The notes: a model not told the origin generated them from the sequence alone. 31,988 nucleotides of DNA from CAZTDU01 sp964617355 (GCA_964617355.1 CAZTXP010000162.1:1-31988), one strand, 5' to 3'; numbered from the stretch's first letter, positions 15,941 to 24,287 are shown. Program-made: numbers and translations.

Positions 15941-17185
15941 CTACTCGTTCGCCCCGCGATACCCCGGCTTCACGAGCAGCAGGTGCACGTCGCCGATGGC
16001 GCGTTCGGCGAAGCCGGCTTCGCAGTAGCAGAGGTAGAACTCCCACATGCGGATGAACTCGGGCGGATAGCCGAGGGCGCGCACGCGGTCGAGGTTCGCG
16101 AACAGGTTCTCGCGCCAGTGGCGCAGCGTGGTGGCGTAGTGCGGGCCGATGTCTTCCAGTCGCACGATGCGCAGGTCGGTGGCGCGCGCGAGGCTCGCGG
16201 CCATCGCCGACACCGACGGGATGCAGCTCCCGGGGAAGATGTGGCGCTGGATGAAATCCACCGAGCGGCGCGCGGCGTCGTAGCGCTGGTCGGCGATGGT
16301 GATCGCCTGCAGCAGCATCGCACCCTCGGGCTTGAGCAGCCGCGCGCACTGCGCGAAGTAGTCGTCGTAGAACTCGTGGCCGACGGCCTCGATCATCTCG
16401 ATCGACACCAGCTTGTCGTAGCTGCCGCGCAGGTCGCGGTAGTCCTCGAGCAAGAGCGTGATGCGGTCCGACAGGCCGGCCGCGGCGATGCGCTCGGCGG
16501 CGAGGGCGTGCTGCTCCTTCGAGATCGTCGTCGTGGTGACGCGGCAGCCGTAGCGGCTCGCGGCGTGGATCGCCATGCCGCCCCAGCCGGTGCCGATCTC
16601 GAGCAGGTGGTCGCCGGGCTTGAGGTCGAGCCGGCGGCAGATGCGCTCCAGGCGCGCCTCCTGCGCCTCGGCGAGCGTCATGTCCGGGCGTTCGTAGATC
16701 GCGCTCGAGTACATCATCGACGGATCGAGGAAGAGCGCGAAGAAGTCGTTGCCGAGGTCGTAGTGCGCGGCGATGTTCTTGCGGCTGCCGGACCTGGTGT
16801 TGCGGTTCATCCAGTGCAGCAGCTTGCGGGCCGGCTCGAAGGCGCGCGCAAGGCCCGTCTCCATGCCGTCGAGCACTTCCCGGTTGGCGAGCAGCACGCG
16901 CATCGCCGCAGTGAGGTCGCTCGCCGTCCAGTGCCCCTGCATGTACGACTCGCCCGCGCCGATCGAGCCGCCGAAGGCCACCTCGGCCCAGAACGCGGGG
17001 TCCTGCACCTCGATCGTCGCCGAGAGCGGGCAGGCGGCGGTGCGCGCGCCAAAGCGCAATGTCTCGCCGCGGTCGGCAATCACGAGCTCGCCGTCGCGCA
17101 CGCCGGAGAGGCGCGCGATCACGCCCGGTCGGGCGACGGATTCAAGGAAGGTCGGTTTCGGGCGCGGCAGGGTGGCGGTGGTCAT
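15941..17185 (-). CDS. CFA-synthase-family lipid methyltransferase, long form
   Basis: A 414-residue member of the cyclopropane-fatty-acyl-phospholipid synthase family with an N-terminal lipid-binding region (GESYMQGHW at 78-86) and an SAM site LEIGTGWGG (195-203). The family modifies double bonds of membrane acyl chains. HYDLGNDFFALFLD (141-154) and HIFPGSCIPSV are conserved, but the residues that hold bicarbonate in E. coli CFA synthase are changed. The Cys of YSCAYF is Ser161 (YSSAIY) and the His of LLHTI is Gln293 (LLQAI), while Glu266 and Tyr350 remain. This suggests methylation or another outcome rather than classical ring formation (inference). It overlaps DUF1365 by 44 bases and is the last gene of the operon. 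Confidence 0.88.
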   Translation of the reverse strand: MTTATLPRPKPTFLESVARPGVIARLSGVRDGELVIADRGETLRFGARTAACPLSATIEVQDPAFWAEVAFGGSIGAGESYMQGHWTASDLTAAMRVLLANREVLDGMETGLARAFEPARKLLHWMNRNTRSGSRKNIAAHYDLGNDFFALFLDPSMMYSSAIYERPDMTLAEAQEARLERICRRLDLKPGDHLLEIGTGWGGMAIHAASRYGCRVTTTTISKEQHALAAERIAAAGLSDRITLLLEDYRDLRGSYDKLVSIEMIEAVGHEFYDDYFAQCARLLKPEGAMLLQAITIADQRYDAARRSVDFIQRHIFPGSCIPSVSAMAASLARATDLRIVRLEDIGPHYATTLRHWRENLFANLDRVRALGYPPEFIRMWEFYLCYCEAGFAERAIGDVHLLLVKPGYRGANE

Positions 17186-17945
17186 GGGCGGGGGCCAGCT
17201 TCGAGGGATGGGTATGGAACGGCACGCGCTTCAGCCACAGCCGCAGCGCCTGCCAGTAGATCGCCGCCGAGACTTTTAGCGGCATCAGCGGGAACGCGGC
17301 GAGCGTGCGCGCGAGCGACGCGCCGGTGATCTCGACGCGTTCCAGCGCGAGCGTGGCGTCGAACACCAACGCCTCGCCGTCGAGGTCTTCCATGTGCACC
17401 GACAGCGTCTCGCCCGGCGTGCCGAAGCGCCAGTCGTAGCCGAGTTCCATCGGCAGGAACGGCGAGACGTGGAAGGCCTTGGCGAAGCGGAAGCGGTGCA
17501 CGTTGCGCTGGCCGATGTCGGCGCCGGGCCCGAGCACGTAGGCGTGCCGCTCGCCCCATGGCGTGTTGGTGATCTCGGCGACGATCGTCTCGACGCGCGC
17601 GTCGGCGGCGTCGAAACAGTAGTAGAAGGTCACCGGATTGAACGCGTAGCCGAACATGCGCAGGTGCGTGAGCATGCGGATCGGACCCGAGGGACGCGTG
17701 CCGGTCTCGCGCGCGACGCGCGCGCGCACCGCTTCGTCGAGCGGCATCGACGCATCGCCAAGGTAGTCGGCGCGGCGCAGCCATGCGAGCGCGGGCTTGC
17801 GCGCCGACCACAGCCAGCGAGCGCGGAAGACCTTGTCGAGCTCCGCGAGATCGAGGTACGCCATGAAGAGCGGATACTCGAACGCGTGCGGCTTCGGCGC
17901 GAAGCGCCGGTGCCGGAGCCGGCCGCGATAGAGGGCGCTGTGCAC
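17142..17945 (-). CDS. DUF1365 protein
   Basis: A 267-residue DUF1365 protein: HSALYRGRLRHRRFAPKPHAFEY at the start (beginning with GTG 17945), MFGYAFNPVTFYYCFD at 97-112, ITNTPWGERHAYVL, and KAFHVSPFLPMELGYDWRF. The family almost always neighbours an FAD amine-oxidase-like protein and a CFA-type methyltransferase, as here, and is presumed to act in the same fatty-acid modification; its own reaction is not established. The start lies 2 bases after the SOUL stop, and the end overlaps the CFA gene by 44 bases, so translation is coupled. Confidence 0.92.
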   Translation of the reverse strand: MHSALYRGRLRHRRFAPKPHAFEYPLFMAYLDLAELDKVFRARWLWSARKPALAWLRRADYLGDASMPLDEAVRARVARETGTRPSGPIRMLTHLRMFGYAFNPVTFYYCFDAADARVETIVAEITNTPWGERHAYVLGPGADIGQRNVHRFRFAKAFHVSPFLPMELGYDWRFGTPGETLSVHMEDLDGEALVFDATLALERVEITGASLARTLAAFPLMPLKVSAAIYWQALRLWLKRVPFHTHPSKLAPAHDHRHPAAPETDLP

Positions 17946-17947
17946 GG

Positions 17948-18583
17948 TCAGCGCGCCTCCACCCGCACCGCGGCCTCGTTGCGGCGAAGGAACGGAATGG
18001 TGAACGGTGAGTCGTAGTAGTACGCGAACGGCGTGCCGGCGGCGCGCCAGTCGGTGCCGTCGAGCGCCTCGAGCAGCTCGCGTTGCCGCGCTGACTCGTC
18101 GGCGAGGTCGGCGCGGCCGCCGAAACGCAGCACCGCGAGCGTCTCCTCCGGCACCTCGACGAGGCGCACGCGCGAGTCTTGCGGCACCGGCGCGTCGGCC
18201 GCGGTGAACGTCGCGGGCAGGAAGAAGCGCATGCGCACCGCGCCGGGCGCGGCGGCGGTCTCGACCGGCACCGTCATCGCGATGCGCGCGGCCGGGGCCA
18301 CCTCGACGGGCACGGTCATCGCGATCTTCGTCGCCGCTTCCGCCGCGCGATTCGCGCCGGCTATGTAGCGGAAGAGGAACTGGAAAGCTTCGTCGCGCGC
18401 CGGCTGCGTGTCGGTGCCCGCGACCTCGACCTCGGCCGCGAGGCGCGGCGCGTAGCGGCGCACCTCGACCTGCGGCGCCAGCGATGCGACGACGGCGTAG
18501 GGAGGCTCCTCGTAAAGGCGGACGCCGACCGCGCCGAGCACGGCCTCGATCGCCACCTGCACGAAGTAGAGCGCGTCTTTCAT
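17948..18583 (-). CDS. SOUL-family haem-binding protein
   Basis: A 211-residue SOUL/HBP-type protein: PPYAVVASLAPQVEVRRYAPRLAAEVEV, the paired motifs KIAMTVPVE and RIAMTVPVE (a feature of SOUL proteins), RMRFFLPATF, and the C-terminal YYYDSPFTIPFLRRNE. Such proteins bind haem or tetrapyrroles; their cellular role is unclear. A hydrophobic N-terminus (ALYFVQVAIEAVLGAVGV) may anchor it or be a signal. It lies between the FAD enzyme (10-base gap) and DUF1365 (2-base gap) in the operon, so it may supply or sense a tetrapyrrole in a light or singlet-oxygen response (inference). Confidence 0.88.
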   Translation of the reverse strand: MKDALYFVQVAIEAVLGAVGVRLYEEPPYAVVASLAPQVEVRRYAPRLAAEVEVAGTDTQPARDEAFQFLFRYIAGANRAAEAATKIAMTVPVEVAPAARIAMTVPVETAAAPGAVRMRFFLPATFTAADAPVPQDSRVRLVEVPEETLAVLRFGGRADLADESARQRELLEALDGTDWRAAGTPFAYYYDSPFTIPFLRRNEAAVRVEAR

Positions 18584-18593
18584 CGCCGGGGCC

Positions 18594-19874
18594 TCAGGCG
18601 CTCAGTCGCGCCGGCGAAGTCGTGCCGCCGAGCGCGGCCTCGAAGTGCTTCAGCGCCTCGAGCGCGCTGACCACGCCGTCCTCGTGGAAGCCGTTCCTCC
18701 AGTACGCACCGCAGAAGAAGGTGCGCAGCGGGCCGTTGATCTCGGCCTGCCGCGCCTGCGCGGCGACGCCGGCCGCGGTGTAGAGCGGGTGGTGGTAGGT
18801 GATCCGCCGTAGCACCTTCGAAGGATCGATCTCGTCGGTGCGGTTGAGCGTGACCAGGAAGGGTTCCGGCGCATCGAGCCCCTGCAGGATGTTCATGTTG
18901 TAGGTCAGCGCGACGCGGCGCGAGTCCTCGCGCAGCACGTGGTAGTTCCACGCCGCCCACGCGAGGCGCTTTCGCGGCAGGAGGCGCGCATCGGTGTGCA
19001 GCACCGCTTCGTTTTCCTGGTACGGAATCGCCGAGAGCACCTCGTGCTCGGCGCTCGAGGGGTCGGCGAGGAGGCGCCGCGCCTGGTCGCTGTGGCAGGC
19101 GAGGAAGAGCGCGTCGAAATGCTCCGGCGCGCCGCCGCGGGGCTTCACCACCACCTGCCCGGGCAGGCGCCGGATCCACTCCACCGGCGTGCGCAGCCGG
19201 ATGCGGTCGCGGAAGGGCGCGACGAGCTTCTCGACGTAGCGCGCCGAGCCGCCCTTAACCACGCGCCAGGTCGGGCGTTCGTCGACGCTCAGCATGCCGT
19301 GGTTGAGCAGGAAGCGGATGAAGAACTTCGCCGGGAAGGCCTGCATCGTCGCCGCGTCGGTGGACCAGATCGCCGCGCCCATCGGCACGATGTACTGCTC
19401 GACGAACGCGCGGCCATAGCCGCCGGCGCGCAGCACCTCGCCCAGGGGAATCTCGCCGCCGGGGGTGCCGAGCAGCGCGGGCGCTTCGCGGTTGAAGCGC
19501 AGGATGTCGCGCACCATGCCGAGGAACCGCGGGCGCACGAGGTTCAGGCGCTGCGCGAAGAGCGTGTTCAGCGTGGTGCCGTTGTACTCGAGGCCGTCGC
19601 GCTCGTCGCGCACCGAGAAGCTCATCGCGCTCTCCTGCGAGGCGACGCCGAGCTCGTCGAGCAGCGCGATGAAGTTCGGGTAGGTCCAGTCGTTGAAGAC
19701 GATGAAGCCGGTGTCCACCGCGTAGCGCCGCCCGGCCTGCTCGACCTCGTGCGTGTGCGTGTGGCCGCCGACGTGGCCGAGGGCCTCGAACACGGTGAGG
19801 TCGTGCCCCGCCGCGTGCAGGCGGCGCGCCGCCACGTTGCCGGCGATGCCGGTACCGACGATGGCGATCTTCAT
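18594..19874 (-). CDS. FAD-dependent amine-oxidase-like oxidoreductase
   Basis: A 426-residue flavoprotein. The FAD-binding Rossmann motif is IAIVGTGIAGNVAARRL (3-19), then TVFEALGHVGGHTHT, DTGFIVFNDWTYPNF, and a C-terminal FAD-contact segment (FFCGAYWRNGFHEDGVVSAL). It belongs to the NAD(P)-binding amine-oxidase or desaturase-like group usually found beside DUF1365 and CFA-type genes. Homologues in other bacteria take part in forming unusual (cyclopropane, methylated or furan) fatty acids. The reaction here is not shown by sequence. The ATG overlaps the desaturase stop (19871-19874), indicating coupling. Confidence 0.9.
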   Translation of the reverse strand: MKIAIVGTGIAGNVAARRLHAAGHDLTVFEALGHVGGHTHTHEVEQAGRRYAVDTGFIVFNDWTYPNFIALLDELGVASQESAMSFSVRDERDGLEYNGTTLNTLFAQRLNLVRPRFLGMVRDILRFNREAPALLGTPGGEIPLGEVLRAGGYGRAFVEQYIVPMGAAIWSTDAATMQAFPAKFFIRFLLNHGMLSVDERPTWRVVKGGSARYVEKLVAPFRDRIRLRTPVEWIRRLPGQVVVKPRGGAPEHFDALFLACHSDQARRLLADPSSAEHEVLSAIPYQENEAVLHTDARLLPRKRLAWAAWNYHVLREDSRRVALTYNMNILQGLDAPEPFLVTLNRTDEIDPSKVLRRITYHHPLYTAAGVAAQARQAEINGPLRTFFCGAYWRNGFHEDGVVSALEALKHFEAALGGTTSPARLSA

Positions 19875-20806
19875 GCGTTCTCCCGTCGCGCGTCGCGCAC
19901 CGCGGCCGGCACCGGCCGGAGGTCCTGCACGATGCCGAGGGCCGCGAGCGCGCGCAGCGCGTAGTAGGTAAGGTCGATTTCCCACCAGTAGAAGCCCTGC
20001 CGCGCCGCGCCGGGGAAGTGGTGGTGGTTGTTGTGCCAGCCCTCGCCGAAGGTGAGGAGCGCGAGCCACAGGTTGTTGCGGCTGCGGTCACGCGTCGCGT
20101 AGCGCCGCGAGCCGAAGCTGTGCGCGAGCGAGTTCACCGTGAAGGTCGCGTGCCACAGCGCCACGGTCGAGATCGCGAAGCCCCAGGTGAAGAGCTGCAG
20201 CCCGTCGGTGCCGAGCGCCGGCCACCACGCGGCGCAGGCCTCGCCCGCGCCGTAGAGCGCGAGGCCGAGCAGCGCCGGCACGAGGATGTCGAAGCGGTCG
20301 AGGAACCGCAGCTCCGGGTAGCGGGCGAGGTCGGGCACGCGTTCCAGGCGCGTCGCGAAGTGCTCGCGCGACGCGAACCAGCCGAGGTGCGCCCACAGGA
20401 AGCCGTGGCGGTGCGGGGAGTGCGCATCCGCCGGGCCGTCGGCGTGCGCGTGGTGGTGGCGATGGTGCGCCGCCCACCACAGCGGCCCGCGCTGGGCTGC
20501 GCTCGCGCCGAGCACCGCAAACGCGAACTGCATCGCGCGCGAGGTGCGGAACGCCTTGTGCGAGAAGTAGCGGTGGTAGAAGCCGGTGATCGCCACCATG
20601 CGCACCGCGTAGAGCAGCGCGGCGACCGCGAGCGCGAACGGGCTCCAGCCGGTGAAGAACGCGCCGAGGCAGGCGAGGTGCAGGGCGACGAAGGGCACGA
20701 GGCGCAGCAGGTCGAAGCGGCGCGCCCCGGGCGCCGCCGCCTCGGCGGGCGGCGTCGCGTGGCTGTCGAACCACAGGCGCAGCGATCGGGTCAGGGATGC
20801 GGGCAT
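19871..20806 (-). CDS. Membrane acyl-CoA/fatty-acid desaturase
   Basis: A 311-residue di-iron membrane desaturase with the three histidine boxes: HRYFSH (78-83), HHRHHHAH (114-121) and HNNHHH (258-263), plus NSLAH (225-229). Four hydrophobic helices lie around residues 34-55, 57-75, 175-190 and 205-222. It should insert a cis double bond into acyl chains using O2 and reduced ferredoxin or cytochrome. In this operon it may provide the unsaturated chain that the methyltransferases then modify (inference). The ATG at 20806 is preferred; longer frames upstream run into the neighbouring gene. Confidence 0.93.
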   Translation of the reverse strand: MPASLTRSLRLWFDSHATPPAEAAAPGARRFDLLRLVPFVALHLACLGAFFTGWSPFALAVAALLYAVRMVAITGFYHRYFSHKAFRTSRAMQFAFAVLGASAAQRGPLWWAAHHRHHHAHADGPADAHSPHRHGFLWAHLGWFASREHFATRLERVPDLARYPELRFLDRFDILVPALLGLALYGAGEACAAWWPALGTDGLQLFTWGFAISTVALWHATFTVNSLAHSFGSRRYATRDRSRNNLWLALLTFGEGWHNNHHHFPGAARQGFYWWEIDLTYYALRALAALGIVQDLRPVPAAVRDARRENA

Positions 20807-20820
20807 GGGTCGGCCTCGGG

Positions 20821-21450
20821 TCAGGGCAGCCGGTAGCGCAGGCGGCGGCCGCCGGCGGCCGGCGACTCGAGCGCGAGCCACTGGTCGCCGGCGTACCAGA
20901 GGTCGATGGAGAGCTTCGGGCCCTCGATGCGATGGCGCTGGGCGGTCACGGTGCGCCCGCCGGCCTCGATCGGTTCCTCGCCGATGCGCGTCACGCGCAC
21001 CGGCAGCAGTTCGCCGGTCTGGCTGTTCAGCAGCCGCGTCGCGCCGAGCACGCGCGGATTCCAGTACGCGAAGCTCATCACGCAGCCCTCGTGCGCCTCG
21101 CGGCGCGCGCCGGCCTCGACGACGAGTCGCCCGGCCTCGGTCTGCGCCCGCACCGATTCCAGCGTGCCGTTGGTGTCGGTGCGCGACTCCAGTCCGCGCA
21201 GGCACTCGCCCTGCCAGCGCTCGGCCGCCTCGTGGCGGTAGCGGTACGCGTCCACGAAGAGCACGCGGACGTCGAAGCGCGCCTCGCTGCGCAGCTCGCG
21301 CTCGCCGGATTCGCGCGCCGCGAGCGTGAAGCGGTGGCGGCCGATCTCGCGGTCGTCGAGCGTGACGCGGAAGTCCCAGGTGCGTACCTCGGCGGCTGCG
21401 CCACCGGCGAGCGCCGCGAGGGCCGCGGCGAGGAGGCGACGCGCGCTCAT
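20821..21450 (-). CDS. Exported DUF6134/DUF3108-like protein
   Basis: A 209-residue protein with a signal peptide (MSARRLLAAALAALAGGAAAE; cleavage near residue 20). The mature part is a beta-rich domain: WDFRVTLDDREIGRHRFTL, a run of strands, and MSFAYWNPRVLG, ending in the WLALESP segment. It resembles periplasmic DUF6134/DUF3108-type proteins often found with DUF1365/CFA gene sets; the beta-barrel shape suggests a lipid-binding or chaperone role, which is inference. ATG and stop overlap between this gene and DUF1295 (21447-21450). The family name is given with moderate confidence. Confidence 0.78.
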   Translation of the reverse strand: MSARRLLAAALAALAGGAAAEVRTWDFRVTLDDREIGRHRFTLAARESGERELRSEARFDVRVLFVDAYRYRHEAAERWQGECLRGLESRTDTNGTLESVRAQTEAGRLVVEAGARREAHEGCVMSFAYWNPRVLGATRLLNSQTGELLPVRVTRIGEEPIEAGGRTVTAQRHRIEGPKLSIDLWYAGDQWLALESPAAGGRRLRYRLP

Positions 21451-22223
21451 GCCGGCCTCCGCGGTCCGGGCACGAAGGCGTTGGTGCGCGCGACGTAGGT
21501 GCGGTAGGCCGGGCGACGCTCGGCGATGTCCTTCTCGAGCAGCGTCACGCCCGAGACGCGCAGCAGCAGCACGGTCATCAGCAGCGGTGCGAACACGGTC
21601 CACGCGCCGCCCGCGGCGCAGGCGAGGACGTAGAAACCCCACCAGACGCAGCACTCGCCGAAGTAGTTCGGGTGGCGGGTGTACCGCCAGAGCCCTCGGT
21701 CGAGCACCTGCCCGAAGCTCGACGGATCGGCGCGGAAGCGCGCCAGCTGCGCATCCGCCACCGCCTCGAAGCCGAGGCCGAAGAGCGCGAGCGCCGCGCC
21801 GAGCGCATCGAGCGCGCCGAGCGGCTGCGCGCCCGTGACCGCGGCGGCGAGCGGCGCCGAGATGATCCACGCCAGCACCGCCTGCAGGCCGAACACGAGG
21901 TAGAGGCTCTTCCACGCGAAGCCGGGCTCGTTGCGCGCGCGGATCGCGGCGTAGCGGTGGTCCTCCGGCGCGCCCCAGTTGCGCCAGGCGAGGTAGCCGG
22001 CGAGGCGCAGCGACCACAGCGCGACCAGCGCGAGCGCGACCAGCGCGCGCTCGCTCCAGGCCTCCCGCGGCAGCAGCCACGCGAGCGTCGCGACGAGGAA
22101 GAAGAGCGACCAGAAGATGTCCACCAGCCCCGCGTTGCGCCGCGCGGTGGCGATCGCCCACGCGACGAGCGCGAGGCCGAGCAGGGCCGGCAGGGCCGCC
22201 GGCCAGGCGGCGAGCGCGTTCAT
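21447..22223 (-). CDS. DUF1295 membrane protein (steroid 5-alpha-reductase-like)
   Basis: A 258-residue polytopic membrane protein with 6-7 hydrophobic segments. RNAGLVDIFWSL near residue 29 and the C-terminal RGLWRYTRHPNYFGE (Arg-His-Pro-Asn-Tyr) are the DUF1295 signature, shared with NADPH-dependent steroid 5-alpha reductases and with isoprenylcysteine methyltransferase-like enzymes. It probably reduces or otherwise modifies a lipid substrate at the inner membrane, but the true substrate is unknown. Its start overlaps the methyltransferase stop (22220-22223), and its end overlaps the DUF6134-like gene, placing it firmly in the operon. Confidence 0.9.
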   Translation of the reverse strand: MNALAAWPAALPALLGLALVAWAIATARRNAGLVDIFWSLFFLVATLAWLLPREAWSERALVALALVALWSLRLAGYLAWRNWGAPEDHRYAAIRARNEPGFAWKSLYLVFGLQAVLAWIISAPLAAAVTGAQPLGALDALGAALALFGLGFEAVADAQLARFRADPSSFGQVLDRGLWRYTRHPNYFGECCVWWGFYVLACAAGGAWTVFAPLLMTVLLLRVSGVTLLEKDIAERRPAYRTYVARTNAFVPGPRRPA

Positions 22224-23263
22224 CGGCGCCGGAAGAGGTAGTGCGACACCCACCACTCCTGCCCGTCGCGATAGCCGAAGAGCTCGGCGCAGGCCATGAA
22301 GAACACGCGCCAGCGCTGCAGCCACGTCTGCGCGTCCTTCTCGCCGTAGGTGGCGGCGAGGATCGGCAGCGCGCGCTCGCGCTCGCGGTCGAGGTTCTCG
22401 AGCCACGCGTTGGCGGTGCGCTCGTAGTGGCGGCCGTCCCAGCGCCAGCGGCGCTCGAGGCGCAGGCGGTCCTGGAAGCGCAGCGCGAGCTCGTCGCTCG
22501 GCATCATGCCGCCGGAGAAGAAGTGCCGGCTCATCCAGTCGCTCGCGTCGCGCGCCTCGAAGGCGTAGGGCGCCGAGCGGTGCACGAAGACGTGCATCAG
22601 GAACGCGCCGCCCGGCCGCAGCCAGTCGTGCACGCGGGCGAAGAGGGTGCGCCAGTTGCGCATGTGCTCGAACATCTCGACCGACACCACGCGGTCGAAC
22701 GTGCGCGCGGGGTCGAAGCGGTTCATGTCGCAGGTGACGACCTCGACGTTGTGCCGCCCGCGGCGCAGCGCCTCGGCGACGATGTGCTCGCGCTGCGAGT
22801 TCGAGTTCGACACCGCGACGATGCGGCTGCGCGGGTAGCGCTCGGCCATCCACAGCGTGAGCGAGCCCCAGCCGCAGCCGAGCTCGAGGATGTCGAGCCC
22901 GTCGTGCAGGCCGGCGCGCTCGCAGGTGGCGGCGAGCGCGGCCTCCTCGGCGGCCTCGAGCGTGTCGACGCCCTCGGGCCACCAGCAGCCGCTGTACTTG
23001 CGCCGCGGGCCGAGCGCGAGTTCGAAGAACGCCGCCGGCACCTCGTAGTGCTGCTCGTTGGCGAGCTCGGGCACCAGCGCCACCGGCGCGCGGTCCATGG
23101 CCGCGACGAAGGCCTCGGTGGCCTCGGCCGCCGCGGCGGCGTCGTCGGCGTGGATCTCCTCGAGCCGCTGGCGCGACAGGCGCCGGATGCCGGCGCGCAC
23201 GAAGGCGTCGGGCACGAGGCCCTGTTCGATCCAGTCTACGGCGAGGGCGGTGGCGTGGCTCAT
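22220..23263 (-). CDS. CFA-synthase-family methyltransferase, short form
   Basis: A 347-residue class I SAM methyltransferase of the CFA-synthase/coclaurine-methyltransferase-like group. The SAM site is ILELGCGWGS (125-134), with VSVEMFEHM (193-201) after it. Unlike the long paralogue at 15941-17185, it keeps the Cys (YSGCWW, Cys93), Glu197, His224 (FLMHVF) and a late Tyr (GRHYERTANAW) expected of the bicarbonate site. Its N-terminal lipid-binding domain is shorter. It probably methylates an unsaturated acyl chain. A GGAGA ribosome-binding site precedes the ATG, and the photoreceptor gene ends 20 bases upstream. Confidence 0.88.
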   Translation of the reverse strand: MSHATALAVDWIEQGLVPDAFVRAGIRRLSRQRLEEIHADDAAAAAEATEAFVAAMDRAPVALVPELANEQHYEVPAAFFELALGPRRKYSGCWWPEGVDTLEAAEEAALAATCERAGLHDGLDILELGCGWGSLTLWMAERYPRSRIVAVSNSNSQREHIVAEALRRGRHNVEVVTCDMNRFDPARTFDRVVSVEMFEHMRNWRTLFARVHDWLRPGGAFLMHVFVHRSAPYAFEARDASDWMSRHFFSGGMMPSDELALRFQDRLRLERRWRWDGRHYERTANAWLENLDRERERALPILAATYGEKDAQTWLQRWRVFFMACAELFGYRDGQEWWVSHYLFRRR

Positions 23264-23283
23264 GGGAATCTCCGGGGAAGGGG

Positions 23284-24219
23284 TCAGCGGGCGCGCTTCG
23301 CGGCGACCAGGTCGGCGAGGCGCTGCAGGCCGGGGGCGATCTCCACGCCGAGCGGGTGGGCGCCCGCGGCGGCGATGGCGTCGTGGTCGGCGACCGAGCG
23401 CGGCCCGCCGACGCACACGGGGACGCCGGCGGCCTTCACCAGCGCCGGAAGCTCGGCGTCGTAGAGCCGCGGCCCGGGCGCGATCGCGCCCGAGAGCACG
23501 ATGGCCTGCGCGCGCGAGCAGCGCGCGGCGTGCGGCAGCTCGGCGAGCGGCATGTCGGCGCCGAGGAGCACGAGGCGAAAGCCCTGCTCGTGCGCGGCGA
23601 GCGCGAAGAGCAGCAGCCCGACCTCGTGGTGCTCGCCGGGCAGGCAGGCCGCGAGCAGGCGCGCGCCGCCGTCGCGCCGCGCGCGGTGGTGGAAGCGCGC
23701 GCCGAGCTTGTTCCGGAGGTACACGCCGAAGAAGTGCTCCTCGGCGATGCTGCCCTCGGAGTCGCGCCAGCGCGTGCCGAGCGACACGAGCAGCGGGTGC
23801 AGCACGTTCGAGGTGACGAGGTCCGAGGGGTAGAGCGACAGCACCTCGTTGTACGCCTCCTCGAGGAGGTCCTCGTCGAAGCGGGCGATCGCCGCGATCA
23901 TGCGCTCGCGGTAGGCGTGCCACGGCCCGGCGGCGCGCTCGCGGCGCGCGGGCGCGGCCGCCGGCGGCGGGCGCACCTGCCCGATCGACGCGCCGCGCTC
24001 GAGCTGCGCGAGGATGCGGTGGATCTCGGCGATGTCCGCGCGCGTGTACGCGCGCTGGCCGCCGGCGGTGCGCACCGGCTTCACCAGCCCGTAGCGCCGC
24101 TCCCAGGCGCGCAGCGTGACCGGGTTCACCCCGGTCAGGCTGGAGACGGTGCGGATCGGGAACAGCTCGCCGGACTCGGCGCGACGCTCGGGCATGGAGG
24201 GGTCCGAAAAGTTGTGCAA
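23284..24219 (-). CDS. CarH/LitR-type MerR regulator with B12-binding domain
   Basis: A 311-residue regulator: MerR DNA-binding domain (about 20-78; FPIRTVSSLTGVNPVTLRAWERR), a Pro/Ala linker, then a four-helix plus cobalamin domain. It carries the Trp-x9-Glu-His motif (W151, E161, H162) of adenosylcobalamin photoreceptors and the ExHxxG motif (E196, H198, G201), whose His is the lower cobalt ligand. Such proteins bind DNA in the dark and release it when light breaks the Co-C bond. It heads the lipid operon and probably represses it. The start is uncertain: TTG 24219, or ATG 24195, which shortens the protein by 8 residues; neither has a clear ribosome-binding site. Confidence 0.92.
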   Translation of the reverse strand: MHNFSDPSMPERRAESGELFPIRTVSSLTGVNPVTLRAWERRYGLVKPVRTAGGQRAYTRADIAEIHRILAQLERGASIGQVRPPPAAAPARRERAAGPWHAYRERMIAAIARFDEDLLEEAYNEVLSLYPSDLVTSNVLHPLLVSLGTRWRDSEGSIAEEHFFGVYLRNKLGARFHHRARRDGGARLLAACLPGEHHEVGLLLFALAAHEQGFRLVLLGADMPLAELPHAARCSRAQAIVLSGAIAPGPRLYDAELPALVKAAGVPVCVGGPRSVADHDAIAAAGAHPLGVEIAPGLQRLADLVAAKRAR

Positions 24220-24287
24220 TAGCGATGCAGGAACGATACACGCCTAGGGAATATCCTGCACAAGTTGTACAAGAAGCTGTACAACTT
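24213..24287 (-). promoter_or_regulatory. Probable photoreceptor operator upstream of the lipid operon
   Basis: An inverted repeat, AAGTTGTACA (24262-24271) and TGTACAACTT (24278-24287), has a 6-base spacer. Each arm holds a TGTACA box, 12 bases apart start to start. Two related boxes follow: TGCACA (24257-24262) and TGTGCA (24213-24218) close to the regulator start. CarH/LitR proteins are known to bind TGTACA-like elements, so this is the likely autoregulatory operator of the operon. The exact promoter could not be placed. Confidence 0.7.

Noticed and set aside
18240..18330. DNA-level duplication within the SOUL gene (two IAMTVPVE segments)
   Set aside because: Paired IAMT.PV motifs are a normal feature of SOUL proteins, so this need not be a recent duplication.
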